Shown: piece by piece, positions 7,837-15,981 of the stretch
How positions within the stretch are numbered: the stretch's first letter is position 1
Layout of the letters: every line of letters begins with the position of its first letter
From: an uncultured Pseudomonas sp.
GTDB lineage: Bacteria > Pseudomonadota > Gammaproteobacteria > Pseudomonadales > Pseudomonadaceae
DNA length: 44,836 nt
Assembly (NCBI RefSeq): GCF_913777995.1
Contig: NZ_CAJYVE010000007.1
Coordinates: forward strand, 1 to 44,836
Direction of reading: 5' to 3'
The notes under the pieces: generated by a model
Told to the model about the DNA's origin: nothing
What the model saw: the letters and a program-made list of their open reading frames with translations, nothing else
Database searches by the model: none
Program-made: the position numbers and the translations under genes

Positions 7837-7851
7837 AATAACTATAAAAAG
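7837..7851 (+). repeat. Leader repeat AATAACTATAAAAAG, copy 2
   Basis: Exact second copy of the 15-base leader at 5076-5090, here overlapping the start of the Shine-Dalgarno AGAAGGA. It marks the boundary of the ancestral binding-protein gene duplication. Confidence 0.8.
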
Positions 7852-7863
7852 AAGGACGACTCC

Positions 7864-9474
7864 ATGAAGACTGTATTCCCTTCCCTGCGCATGAGCCTGC
7901 TCGGTGCGATCCTGGCTCTGGGGCCGATGGCTGCCGTACAGGCCAAGACCCCGGCTGACCAACTGATCGTCGGCATGAGCATGGTCAACCTGTTCTCCAT
8001 CGACCCGGCCAACGCGCCCGGCCTGGATGCTTCCGGGATCAACGCCAACCTCTACGACACGCTGATCAAGCGTGACAACGGCAACCCCGACCGGCACCTG
8101 CCACAACTGGCCGAGCGCTGGAGCGTCAGCGAAGACGGTACGCAGATCACCTTTCACCTGCGCAGCGACGTCAAGTTCCACTCCGGGAACCCGCTCACGG
8201 CCGAAGACGTGGCCTGGTCGTTGTACCGGGTGATGAAACTCAACTTCGGCCTGGCCACCACCTGGAAGGCCTATGGCTACAGTGCCGAGAACATCCAGGG
8301 GCTGATCCGTGCCACCGATGCGCACACGCTGGTGATCGACCTGCCGCAGCCGGTCAACCCGCTGCTGGTGATCGATTCGCTGGCCGTATCACCCAGCGCC
8401 GTGGTGGTGGATCGCGTGCTGGCGCTCAAACACGAGAAAAACGGTGACCTCGGTGCTGCCTGGCTGGTCACCAACGAAGCGGGCAGCGGTCCCTTCACCT
8501 TGAGCAAATGGAGCGCCAACGACGCGCTGGTGATGACCCGCTTCGACGGCTACTGGGCCGGCGCGGCGAAGATGAAGCGTGTGCTGGTGCGGCACATGAC
8601 CGAGTCGCAGTCGCTGCGTCTGATGCTCGAACGCGGTGATCTGGACCTGGCCTATGGCATGGCCGCGCCGGACATCAAGGCCATCGAGGGGTCGGACAAG
8701 CTGCAGGTGCAGGCCTTGCAGCGCGGCACCATGTACTACGTGGCGATGAGCATGAAACAGCCGGAGTTCGCCAACCAGAAAGTGCGCGAAGCGGTGCGCA
8801 GCCTGATCGACTACAAGGGCATCGACGAGCAGGTGATGCCGCACTACGGCAAGCTCAACCAGCAGCCGATGCAGCTGGGCCTGGAGGCGCGCCTACCCGA
8901 CCCCGGCTATCGCCTGGACGTCGCCAAGGCCAAGACCCTGCTGGCCGAGGCAGGCTACCCGCAGGGCTTCACCACCACCATCCGCACGCTGTCGGAGCCG
9001 CCGTTCATCGACATCGCGGCGCGCATGCAGGCGACCCTGGCCGAGGGTGGCATCAAGGCGAGCATCGTCACCGGCACCGGCAACCAGGTCTATGGCGCGA
9101 TGCGCGCCCGCAACTTCGAGATGATCGTGGCCCGCGGTGCGGAGCGATACCCGCATCCGTACTTCAGCCTGCGCACCTTCGTCTACAACCCCGACAACAG
9201 CGACAACGCCGGGCTGCCCAACTTCCAGGGCTGGCGCGCCTCGTTCTTCGATCGCCAGCTCAACGACCTGATCGACCGCCTGGGCGTGGAGCGTGACGCC
9301 GCCAAGCGCCTGACCCTGTACCACGAAGCGCAGCAGCGCTACGACCAGCTGGCCGGACCGATCATGATCGTTTCGCAGATGACCGACACCGCGGTGAGCG
9401 CCAGAGACGTCAAGGGCTTCACCGGCGATGACGCCGAGGCGACCCGTTACCTGGGCGTGTACAAACAACGCTGA
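7864..9474 (+). CDS. ABC transporter periplasmic solute-binding protein, family 5 (copy 2)
   Basis: A 536-residue paralogue of the protein at 5100, with a signal peptide of 26 residues ending VQA and a mature start KTPADQLIVGMSMVN. The same SBP_bac_5 landmarks follow: LAERWSVSED, FHLRSDVKFHSG, DVAWSLYRVMK. It keeps the RGAERYPHPYFSLRT block that is altered in copy 1, so this copy may hold the ancestral specificity. AGAAGGA lies 8 bases before the start. It is embedded between the two permease genes and surely serves the same transporter. Two receptors on one importer would widen the substrate range, for example mono- versus di-galacturonate or saturated versus unsaturated oligomers (inference). 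Confidence 0.88.
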   Translation: MKTVFPSLRMSLLGAILALGPMAAVQAKTPADQLIVGMSMVNLFSIDPANAPGLDASGINANLYDTLIKRDNGNPDRHLPQLAERWSVSEDGTQITFHLRSDVKFHSGNPLTAEDVAWSLYRVMKLNFGLATTWKAYGYSAENIQGLIRATDAHTLVIDLPQPVNPLLVIDSLAVSPSAVVVDRVLALKHEKNGDLGAAWLVTNEAGSGPFTLSKWSANDALVMTRFDGYWAGAAKMKRVLVRHMTESQSLRLMLERGDLDLAYGMAAPDIKAIEGSDKLQVQALQRGTMYYVAMSMKQPEFANQKVREAVRSLIDYKGIDEQVMPHYGKLNQQPMQLGLEARLPDPGYRLDVAKAKTLLAEAGYPQGFTTTIRTLSEPPFIDIAARMQATLAEGGIKASIVTGTGNQVYGAMRARNFEMIVARGAERYPHPYFSLRTFVYNPDNSDNAGLPNFQGWRASFFDRQLNDLIDRLGVERDAAKRLTLYHEAQQRYDQLAGPIMIVSQMTDTAVSARDVKGFTGDDAEATRYLGVYKQR

Positions 9475-9536
9475 ATCCCGCCGGGCGCGCCTGCGGGCGC
9501 TTCCGGTGGCCATGATTCCCCATCGAGAGCATGCCG

Positions 9537-10454
9537 ATGATTGCCAACATGTCTTCTTCCGAATCAGCTGCCAAGCACAAGAACGAACACGCACCGTCCT
9601 CCAGCATGGAGGCGCTGTACAAGAGCAGCCTGCGGGTGTTCAACCACCTGCTGCGCAACCCCATGACCCTGGCCGGGCTGCTGGTGGCGCTGCTGCTGAT
9701 CGTGGTCGCCACCTTTGCGCCATGGATCGCCACCCACGACCCGGTGGTCCAGAACCTCGGCGCGGCGCTGCAGGCGCCTGGGGCCGCGCACTGGTTCGGC
9801 ACCGACGAATACGGCCGCGACATCTTCAGCCGCCTGGTGTACGGCGCACGCATCACCCTGTACATCATCGTGCTGGTGACCGTCATCGTCGGCCCTATCG
9901 GGTTGTTCATCGGTACGGTCTCGGGGTACTTCGGCGGTTTCGTCGACACGCTGTTCATGCGCATCACCGACATCTTCATCTCGTTCCCCAGCCTGGTCCT
10001 GGCCCTGGCCTTCATCGCCGCCCTCGGCCCTGGCCTGGAGCATGCGGTGGTCGCCATCGCGCTGACCTCCTGGCCGCCGATCGCGCGCCTGGCGCGGGCC
10101 GAGACCCTGTCGCTGCGCAAGGCCGACTTCGTGGTGGCGGTGGAGCTGCAGGGCGCCTCGTCGACGCGCATCATCCTGCGCCACATCGTGCCGATGTGCC
10201 TGTCGTCGGTGATCATCCGCCTGACCATGAACATGGCCGGCATCATCCTCACCGCCGCCGCCCTGGGCTTTCTCGGCCTGGGCGCGCAGGCGCCGCTGCC
10301 GGAGTGGGGCGCGATGATCTCCACCGGTCGCCGCTACATGCTCGAATGCTGGTGGCTGGTCGCCGTGCCGGGGGCCGCGATCATGCTGGTCAGCCTGGCG
10401 TTCAACCTGCTGGGCGATGGCCTGCGGGACATCCTCGATCCACGTAGCGAATGA
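9537..10454 (+). CDS. ABC transporter permease, DppC type
   Basis: A 305-residue inner-membrane protein. The N-terminal cytoplasmic tail is followed by the first membrane segment (MTLAGLLVALLLIVVATFAP), then the OppC signature GTDEYGRDIFSRLVYGAR. Several more membrane segments follow, then the coupling loop RKADFVVAVELQGASSTRIILRH and the terminal GDGLRDILDPRSE. Three in-frame ATGs compete (9531, 9537, 9549); GAGAG is 7 bases from 9537, which is chosen. Partner of the DppB-type permease at 6775. The next gene starts 11 bases after its stop. Confidence 0.9.
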   Translation: MIANMSSSESAAKHKNEHAPSSSMEALYKSSLRVFNHLLRNPMTLAGLLVALLLIVVATFAPWIATHDPVVQNLGAALQAPGAAHWFGTDEYGRDIFSRLVYGARITLYIIVLVTVIVGPIGLFIGTVSGYFGGFVDTLFMRITDIFISFPSLVLALAFIAALGPGLEHAVVAIALTSWPPIARLARAETLSLRKADFVVAVELQGASSTRIILRHIVPMCLSSVIIRLTMNMAGIILTAAALGFLGLGAQAPLPEWGAMISTGRRYMLECWWLVAVPGAAIMLVSLAFNLLGDGLRDILDPRSE

Positions 10455-10465
10455 CCGGAGGCCCC

Positions 10466-11305
10466 ATGTCCAATCCAAAACTGATCGTCGATTCGCTCAA
10501 CGTGCGCTTCGTCAACGGCAAGAAAGTCATGCATGCGGTGCGTGACGTGTCCTTCACCCTGGGCCGCGAGAAACTCGCCATCGTCGGCGAGTCCGGTTCG
10601 GGCAAGTCGACGGTCGGGCGCAGCCTGCTCAAGCTGCACCCGGCCAGTGCGCAGATCACCGCCAACACCCTGCAGTTCGGCGACGTCGACCTGCTGACCG
10701 CCAGCGAAAAGGCCATGCAGAAGATCCGTGGCCAGCGCATCTCGATGATCATGCAAGACCCGAAGTACTCGCTGAACCCGGTGGTGCGTGTCGGCGAGCA
10801 GATCGCCGAAGCCTACCTGGCCCACCACAAGGCCAGCCGCAGCGAAGCCCGCGAGCGGGTGCTGCTGATGCTGGAGAAAGTGCACATCCGCGACCCCAAG
10901 CGGGTCTATGACCTGTACCCGCACGAAGTCAGCGGCGGCATGGGCCAGCGCATCATGATCGCCATGATGGTGATCACCAACCCGGAAGTGATCATCGCCG
11001 ACGAGCCCACCTCGGCCCTGGACGTTTCGGTGCGCCAGCAGGTGCTCAACGTGCTCGAAGAGCTGGTGGTCGAGCAGCAACTGGGGCTGATCTTCGTCAG
11101 CCACGACCTCAACCTGGTGCGCAACTACTGCGACCGCGTGCTGGTGATGTACGCCGGGCGTGTGGTCGAGTCGCTGGCCGCCAGTGACTTGCATCGCGCC
11201 GAACATCCCTATACCCGTGGCCTGCTGGCCGCCTTGCCGAGCATGGACAACCGCCGTCCGCGCCTGCCTGTGCTGCAGCGCGACCCGCTCTGGCTCACCT
11301 GCTGA
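10466..11305 (+). CDS. ABC transporter ATP-binding protein, DppD type
   Basis: A 279-residue cytoplasmic ATPase. Walker A is GESGSGKST, the Q-loop lies in IMQDPKYSLNP, and the signature appears as VSGGMGQR. Walker B is VIIADEPTSALD and the switch His is in FVSHDLNLV. The start at 10466 follows GGAGG by 5 bases. The usual C-terminal oligopeptide-transporter tail with its cysteine motif is short and degenerate here. It works with the DppF-type subunit encoded 11 bases downstream. Confidence 0.9.
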   Translation: MSNPKLIVDSLNVRFVNGKKVMHAVRDVSFTLGREKLAIVGESGSGKSTVGRSLLKLHPASAQITANTLQFGDVDLLTASEKAMQKIRGQRISMIMQDPKYSLNPVVRVGEQIAEAYLAHHKASRSEARERVLLMLEKVHIRDPKRVYDLYPHEVSGGMGQRIMIAMMVITNPEVIIADEPTSALDVSVRQQVLNVLEELVVEQQLGLIFVSHDLNLVRNYCDRVLVMYAGRVVESLAASDLHRAEHPYTRGLLAALPSMDNRRPRLPVLQRDPLWLTC

Positions 11306-11316
11306 GGAAACTGACC

Positions 11317-12090
11317 ATGTCCATGATCCAAGCCCAATCGTTGAACCTGAGCTTTGGTGTCGGCCCGGCGCTGAACCAGGTGCTGCATGACGTCAACCTG
11401 AGTGTCGAGGACGGCGAGTCGTTCGGTCTGGTCGGCGAGTCCGGTTCCGGCAAGACCACCGTGCTGCGCTGCCTGGCCGGTCAGTACCGGCACTGGAGCG
11501 GGGCACTGAGCATTGCCGGCGTGCCGCTGCAGCACAAGATTCCCAAGGAGCACTTTCGCAAGGTGCAGATGGTCTTCCAGGACCCCTACGGTTCGTTGCA
11601 TCCACGCCACACCATCGATACCGCGCTGCGCGAGCCGCTGGCCATCCACGGCATGGGCGAGCGCGACGAGCGCATCAACGACATTCTGCACAAGGTCGGC
11701 CTCAACGACAGCTTCCGCTATCGATACCCGCACCAGTTGTCCGGCGGTCAGCGCCAGCGCGTGGCCATCGCCCGGGCGCTGATCCTCGAACCCCGGGTGC
11801 TGCTGCTCGACGAACCGACTTCAGCCCTCGATGTGTCGGTGCAGGCCGAGATCCTCAACCTGCTGTCCGACCTGCGCCAGCGCGAGAAGCTCACCTACCT
11901 GATGGTCACCCATGATCTGGGGGTGGTCAGCCACCTGTGCGACAAGGTCGCGGTGATGCAGCACGGGCGTATCGTCGAGCGCCTCGACAGCCAGGCCTTG
12001 AGCCAGGACCAGGCGAGCCACGAGTACACCCGCATGCTGGTGCAGGCCAGCCGCGACTTCAGCGCCGAGCCGGTGCGCGCCGCCGTCTGA
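11317..12090 (+). CDS. ABC transporter ATP-binding protein, DppF type
   Basis: A 257-residue cytoplasmic ATPase with Walker A GESGSGKTT, Q-loop region MVFQDPYGSLHPRHT, signature LSGGQRQR, Walker B VLLLDEPTSALD and switch His in MVTHDLGVV. GAGGAAA lies 8 bases before ATG 11317. It is the last subunit of the A1-B-A2-C-D-F transporter. The transcript probably continues into the tautomerase and GH28 genes, since gaps stay under about 85 bases. Confidence 0.9.
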   Translation: MSMIQAQSLNLSFGVGPALNQVLHDVNLSVEDGESFGLVGESGSGKTTVLRCLAGQYRHWSGALSIAGVPLQHKIPKEHFRKVQMVFQDPYGSLHPRHTIDTALREPLAIHGMGERDERINDILHKVGLNDSFRYRYPHQLSGGQRQRVAIARALILEPRVLLLDEPTSALDVSVQAEILNLLSDLRQREKLTYLMVTHDLGVVSHLCDKVAVMQHGRIVERLDSQALSQDQASHEYTRMLVQASRDFSAEPVRAAV

Positions 12091-12172
12091 ACACCCCTGT
12101 CCCTGTGCGGGGATGGCGTCACGCGCCGGCCCCGCCCATCGGCGGATCGATGACGGTCCGCGAGGAAAGCGT

Positions 12173-12541
12173 ATGCCTCATTGCATCATCGAATGCCCCG
12201 CCGGCCTGGCCCGGGCGGTGGGCGAGCAGACCCTGCTGGGCACCGTCCACGACGCCATCGACGCCAGTGGGCTGTTCACCCCCGGTGACATCAAGGTCCG
12301 TCTGGCCCTGTACGAACACTACCGCTGCGGCGCCACCCAGGACGATTTCGTCCATGTGACCCTGCAGATTCTCTCGGGGCGCAGTGCGGATCAGCGCCGT
12401 GCCCTGGCACTGGACACCGTCGGCGCGCTGGTGGCACGCCTGCCGCAGGTGCAGGCGGTATCGATGGACGTGAGGGAAATGCCGCGCGAGACCTTCGTCA
12501 ACCGCCGTCATTACCTCGCACACGCCGCCGGGCAAGGCTGA
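12173..12541 (+). CDS. Small tautomerase, 5-carboxymethyl-2-hydroxymuconate isomerase (CHMI) family
   Basis: A 122-residue protein beginning MPHCIIEC, which would expose Pro-1 after methionine removal, the catalytic base of this superfamily. FTPGDIKVR and DDFVHVTLQILSGRS match the CHMI (HpaF/HpcD) pattern. Known CHMIs isomerise an unsaturated dicarboxylate in homoprotocatechuate breakdown, and none of that pathway is here. GAGGAAA lies 5 bases before ATG 12173, supporting this start. It is embedded between the transporter and the GH28 gene, so a role in tautomerising an unsaturated aldaro-lactone or keto-deoxy sugar acid is a reasonable but unproven idea. Confidence 0.85.
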   Translation: MPHCIIECPAGLARAVGEQTLLGTVHDAIDASGLFTPGDIKVRLALYEHYRCGATQDDFVHVTLQILSGRSADQRRALALDTVGALVARLPQVQAVSMDVREMPRETFVNRRHYLAHAAGQG

Positions 12542-12597
12542 AGCGGATTCGGCCCAACCCCGGTGCGATGACTGGCAACCACAAGGAAAACAACAAC

Positions 12598-14418
12598 ATG
12601 CCGATAGCAACACCCCTCACTGCATTCCTTGCCAGGCGCGGCCTGGCTGGTTCGATCGTCGCCGCCCTGGCCATGGGCAGCAGCCTGCCGCTCTGGGCAC
12701 TGGAGGCGCCGGCCAGGCTGCAGGTGCCGACCCTGGCCTTCGATGACCGGCAGATCATCCTGGTCTGGGAAAAGCCCGAAGCCCATGCCGACATCCAGGA
12801 CTACCACGTCTATGCCAACGGCCAGCGGCTGGGCAGTGCCAATGCCAACAACGACCGGGTGTCGCCAGCCAAGCCCTATATCGACCGCTTCTACGAGCAG
12901 GACACGCGCGGCTTTCATCACCGCATCGCCATCCACAGCTACACCGCCGAGGGCCTCACGCCTGACACCGAGTACCGCTTCACCGTGCGTTCGGTCGGCC
13001 GTGACGGCAAGGAGTCGGCCGACAGCCCGGTGCTGGTGCAGCGCACCACGCCGGTTCCTGCAGTGTTCGACGTCAGGCGCTACGGCGCCAAGGGCGACGG
13101 CAGCACCCTGGATACCGCCGCGATCCAGCGCGCCATCGATGCATGCACACGCGGTTGCAAGGTGCTGCTGCCGGCTGGCACCTACAAGAGCGGTGCGCTG
13201 TACCTCAAGAGCAACATGACCCTGGAGATCGCCGAGGGCGCGACCCTGCTCGGGTCGGAGCGTGCCGAGGACTACCCGCGCGAGGGTTACATTCAATACC
13301 CGTATTCGACCACCGTGCGCCCGGCCTCGCTGATCAACGCGCTGCCACGTGACCCGCGCAGCCACCAGGCCTTCGAGAACATCCGCATCGTCGGCAAGGG
13401 CACCCTCGACGGCAACGGCTGGAAACGCAATGACGACGTGGTCGACGAGCGCGGCCAGCGCCTGCCGTTCTATCTGCCCAGCGACAACAGCCGCTACCTG
13501 CACGACGGGATACTGGCCAAGGCCCAGGTCGAACGTGCGGTGGCCGAAGGCATGAACGTCAAGGATGCCTACGGTCAGATGCGTTCTTCGCTGATTACCC
13601 TGCGCGATGTGAAGAACGTCTTCTATGGTGGCTTCACCGTGGTCAACCCGGCGTTCCACGGCATCATGAACCTGGAAACCGAAAACGTGGTGCTGGCCAA
13701 TACCACCCACAAGACCTATGACGCCAACAATGGTGATGGCATCGAGTTCGCCAACAGCCGTGGCGCGATGGTCTTCAACAACTTCTTCGACACCGGTGAC
13801 GACTGCGTCAACTTCGCCGCTGGCACCGGCGCCGAGGCGGTGAAGCAGAAACCCCAGGAAGATGCCTGGATCTTCAACAACTACTTCCGCAAGGGCCATG
13901 GCATGGTGGTCGCCGGCAGCCATACCGGTGCGTGGATCCAGAACATCCTGGCTGAAGACAACGTCTCGGACGGCACCGATGCCGGGCTGCGCATGAAGAG
14001 CACCAACTTCATGGGCGGCGGCGCACGCCATGTCACCTTCCGCGACTCGGCAATCCGCAACACGGTCAAGCAGGCGTTCATCTTCACCCTCGACTACCAC
14101 GACCCCAACGCCAAGCTCGACTACCAGCGCTCGACCATCGCCGGTCAGTTCCGCGACATTCGGGTCAGCAATGTGAGCGTGGAGAATGCGCGTGGCGCGG
14201 CCATCGAGGTCAAGGGTGACAGTGCCCACGACGCCTTTCACCAGGGCCTGGTGTTCGAGCGGGTGCGCTTCAGTGGCCCGGCACAGGCGAAGATCGATGG
14301 GTTGAAGGACTCGCGCTTCGACGCGGTGCGCTTCAGCGAAACCGGCGATGTGCAGCCCTGGCAGGTGAAGAACAGCCAGGGCCTGAGTTTCAGTCAGGTG
14401 GAACCGGCGGCGCCCTGA
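12598..14418 (+). CDS. Glycoside hydrolase family 28, exo-polygalacturonosidase-like, exported
   Basis: A 606-residue protein with a signal peptide (about 34 residues, ending PLWA), then a fibronectin-III-like domain (about 40-145). A GH28 right-handed beta-helix starts at FDVRRYGAKGDG. Catalytic motifs are all present: N378-G-D380-G, D401-D402 in DTGDDCVNF, H434 in GHGMVVAGSHTG and R465-M-K467. The FnIII plus GH28 arrangement resembles bacterial exo-poly-alpha-galacturonosidases (PehX type), which release digalacturonate from chain ends. AAGGAAAA lies about 10 bases before 12598; an upstream ATG at 12568 would spoil the signal peptide. It probably acts in the periplasm or outside, making oligomers for the porin and ABC importer. 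It ends 13 bases from the convergent gntR-type gene. Confidence 0.92.
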   Translation: MPIATPLTAFLARRGLAGSIVAALAMGSSLPLWALEAPARLQVPTLAFDDRQIILVWEKPEAHADIQDYHVYANGQRLGSANANNDRVSPAKPYIDRFYEQDTRGFHHRIAIHSYTAEGLTPDTEYRFTVRSVGRDGKESADSPVLVQRTTPVPAVFDVRRYGAKGDGSTLDTAAIQRAIDACTRGCKVLLPAGTYKSGALYLKSNMTLEIAEGATLLGSERAEDYPREGYIQYPYSTTVRPASLINALPRDPRSHQAFENIRIVGKGTLDGNGWKRNDDVVDERGQRLPFYLPSDNSRYLHDGILAKAQVERAVAEGMNVKDAYGQMRSSLITLRDVKNVFYGGFTVVNPAFHGIMNLETENVVLANTTHKTYDANNGDGIEFANSRGAMVFNNFFDTGDDCVNFAAGTGAEAVKQKPQEDAWIFNNYFRKGHGMVVAGSHTGAWIQNILAEDNVSDGTDAGLRMKSTNFMGGGARHVTFRDSAIRNTVKQAFIFTLDYHDPNAKLDYQRSTIAGQFRDIRVSNVSVENARGAAIEVKGDSAHDAFHQGLVFERVRFSGPAQAKIDGLKDSRFDAVRFSETGDVQPWQVKNSQGLSFSQVEPAAP

Positions 14419-14431
14419 GCCGCCCGCGGCC

Positions 14432-15175
14432 TCACTCGTTGTAGAAGGCCTGGCGCTGCTGGGCCTCGCGCAGGCGAGTGCGGCTGTTGCTCAGGTGCAG
14501 GAACATGGCCGCGCGCGCTGCATCCACGTGACGGCTGGCGATGGCGTCGAAGATCTGCTGGTGCTCGGCGTTGATGCCTGCCAGGTAGGTACTGCGATTG
14601 CTCTGGCCGATGTAGGCCGAGTTCATCCGGGTACGCGGAATCAGCTTGGTACCCAGGTGCTTCATGATGTCGATCAGGTAATGGTTGCCCGAGGCCTTGG
14701 CGATCTGCAGATGGAACTGGAAGTCGGCGTAGGTGGTGCTGCCGGATTTTTCCGGGCCTTCCAGCAGGGCGTGCAGCGCCTGCTCGACTTCTGCCAGGGC
14801 TTCAGGCGTGGCACGCTCGGCGGCCATGCCGGCGGCCTGCACCTCCAGGCTCAGGCGGAACTCCAGCAGGTCGAGGACGTCGGAGAGCTGCACGATGGTC
14901 GCCGGGCCCAGGGCGAAGCCTTCCGGGGCGGGCATGTCGAGAATGAAGGTGCCGACGCCGTGGCGGGTCTCGACCAGCCCGGCCGCCTGCATGCGCGACA
15001 GCGCGTCACGCACCACCGTGCGGCTGACGCCTTCGTCCTGCATGATGGTGGCTTCGGTCGGCAGCTTGTCGCCACGCTTGAGAGCGCCATCGCGCATGCG
15101 CTGGGCAAAGCGTTCGACCAGGGCTTCGGCGAGCCGGCGAGGTTTGTTGGCAGCTGGGGCGGAGAGGTCCGGCAT
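14432..15175 (-). CDS. GntR-family regulator, FadR subfamily (first of a divergent pair)
   Basis: A 247-residue cytoplasmic regulator. The N-terminal winged helix includes LPTEATIMQDEGVSRTVVRDALSRM and ends GVGTFILD. The C-terminal all-helical FCD domain (about 95-225) shows metal-site-like residues, for example H in FQFHLQIA and FLHLSNS. Related FCD proteins sense sugar acids such as uronates and aldarates. It lies tail to tail with GH28 and head to head with a second, similar GntR gene at 15274. The start at 15175 has only a weak Shine-Dalgarno. A perfect TATAAT (minus strand, 15204-15209) lies about 30 bases upstream. Probably the repressor of the galacturonate island. Confidence 0.88.
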   Translation of the reverse strand: MPDLSAPAANKPRRLAEALVERFAQRMRDGALKRGDKLPTEATIMQDEGVSRTVVRDALSRMQAAGLVETRHGVGTFILDMPAPEGFALGPATIVQLSDVLDLLEFRLSLEVQAAGMAAERATPEALAEVEQALHALLEGPEKSGSTTYADFQFHLQIAKASGNHYLIDIMKHLGTKLIPRTRMNSAYIGQSNRSTYLAGINAEHQQIFDAIASRHVDAARAAMFLHLSNSRTRLREAQQRQAFYNE

Positions 15176-15203
15176 GGGTATGCTCTGGCTGGTTTGGACA
15201 AGG

Positions 15204-15209
15204 ATTATA
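15204..15209 (-). promoter_or_regulatory. -10 element TATAAT for the leftward GntR gene
   Basis: A perfect consensus hexamer on the minus strand in the 98-base gap between the two GntR genes. No good -35 is found at 16-18 bases. TATACT at 15235-15240 on the plus strand may be the -10 of the rightward gene. The two promoters are close enough for one bound dimer to affect both. Confidence 0.4.
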
Positions 15210-15273
15210 GTGCGAACGGACGCGAAGCTGCGCTTATACTGCTGACAATTTGATATCTCAATGGATCCTTCCC

Positions 15274-15981
15274 ATGGACAGTTCTCCCCCCGAGCGACGC
15301 CTGAGCCTGGCCCAGCAGCTGGTCCTTGATCTGTCGCGTCGAATCCTCGCCGGTGAACTGCCTGCTGGCAGCAAGCTGCCCACCGAGCAGGCACTGACCC
15401 AGGAACGCGGGGTCAGCCGCACGGTGGTGCGTGAAGCCATGTCGCGGCTCCAGGCCGAAGGGCTGGTGGAAACCCGGCGCGGCATCGGCACCTTCGTGGT
15501 CGATACCACCGGCCCCGGCGCGTTTCAGGTCGGGCGTCATGACCGTGATCCGGCCTACGACGAAGTGGCTTTCATCGAGCTGCGCATGAGCCTTGAAGTG
15601 GACGCCGCAGCCATCGCCGCACAGCGCGCCAGCGCCGAGCAGCTGCAAACGCTGCGCACCGCGCTGGACGAGGCCAATGCGCTGCCGCGTATCGCTCAGG
15701 ACAGCATCGCCACCGACTTCCGCTTTCATCTGCTGATCGTGCTGTGTACGGGCAACAGTTTCTTCATCGATGCCATGACCCACATGAGCAATACCCTCAA
15801 GGTCGGCGTGACCCCGCCGCCCGAGCTGGCCGAGCTGCATCGCCAGGCGTGTCGTCGCGAGCGCGAGCAGATCTACACCGCCATCTCGCACCGCGACCCC
15901 GACGGGGCCCGCGCGGCGATGCGCCTGCACCTGATCAATTGCCTGCAACGCGTGCGGGCGGCTCAGGCGACGGCGGGCTGA
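15274..15981 (+). CDS. GntR-family regulator, FadR subfamily (second of a divergent pair)
   Basis: A 235-residue protein with winged-helix N-terminus LPTEQALTQERGVSRTVVREAMSRL, nearly the same recognition region as the neighbour at 14432, and an FCD effector domain (FRFHLLIV, MRLHLINC). The near-identity of the DNA-reading helices suggests the two may share operators while sensing different ligands. The ATG at 15274 is used; a TTG at 15250 is in frame but unsupported. The last 19 bases overlap the end of the convergent M50 gene. Confidence 0.85.
   Translation: MDSSPPERRLSLAQQLVLDLSRRILAGELPAGSKLPTEQALTQERGVSRTVVREAMSRLQAEGLVETRRGIGTFVVDTTGPGAFQVGRHDRDPAYDEVAFIELRMSLEVDAAAIAAQRASAEQLQTLRTALDEANALPRIAQDSIATDFRFHLLIVLCTGNSFFIDAMTHMSNTLKVGVTPPPELAELHRQACRREREQIYTAISHRDPDGARAAMRLHLINCLQRVRAAQATAG

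Noticed and set aside
12511-14241. A 576-codon minus-strand frame opposite GH28
   Set aside because: Shadow frame; GH28 on the plus strand has a signal peptide and all catalytic motifs.
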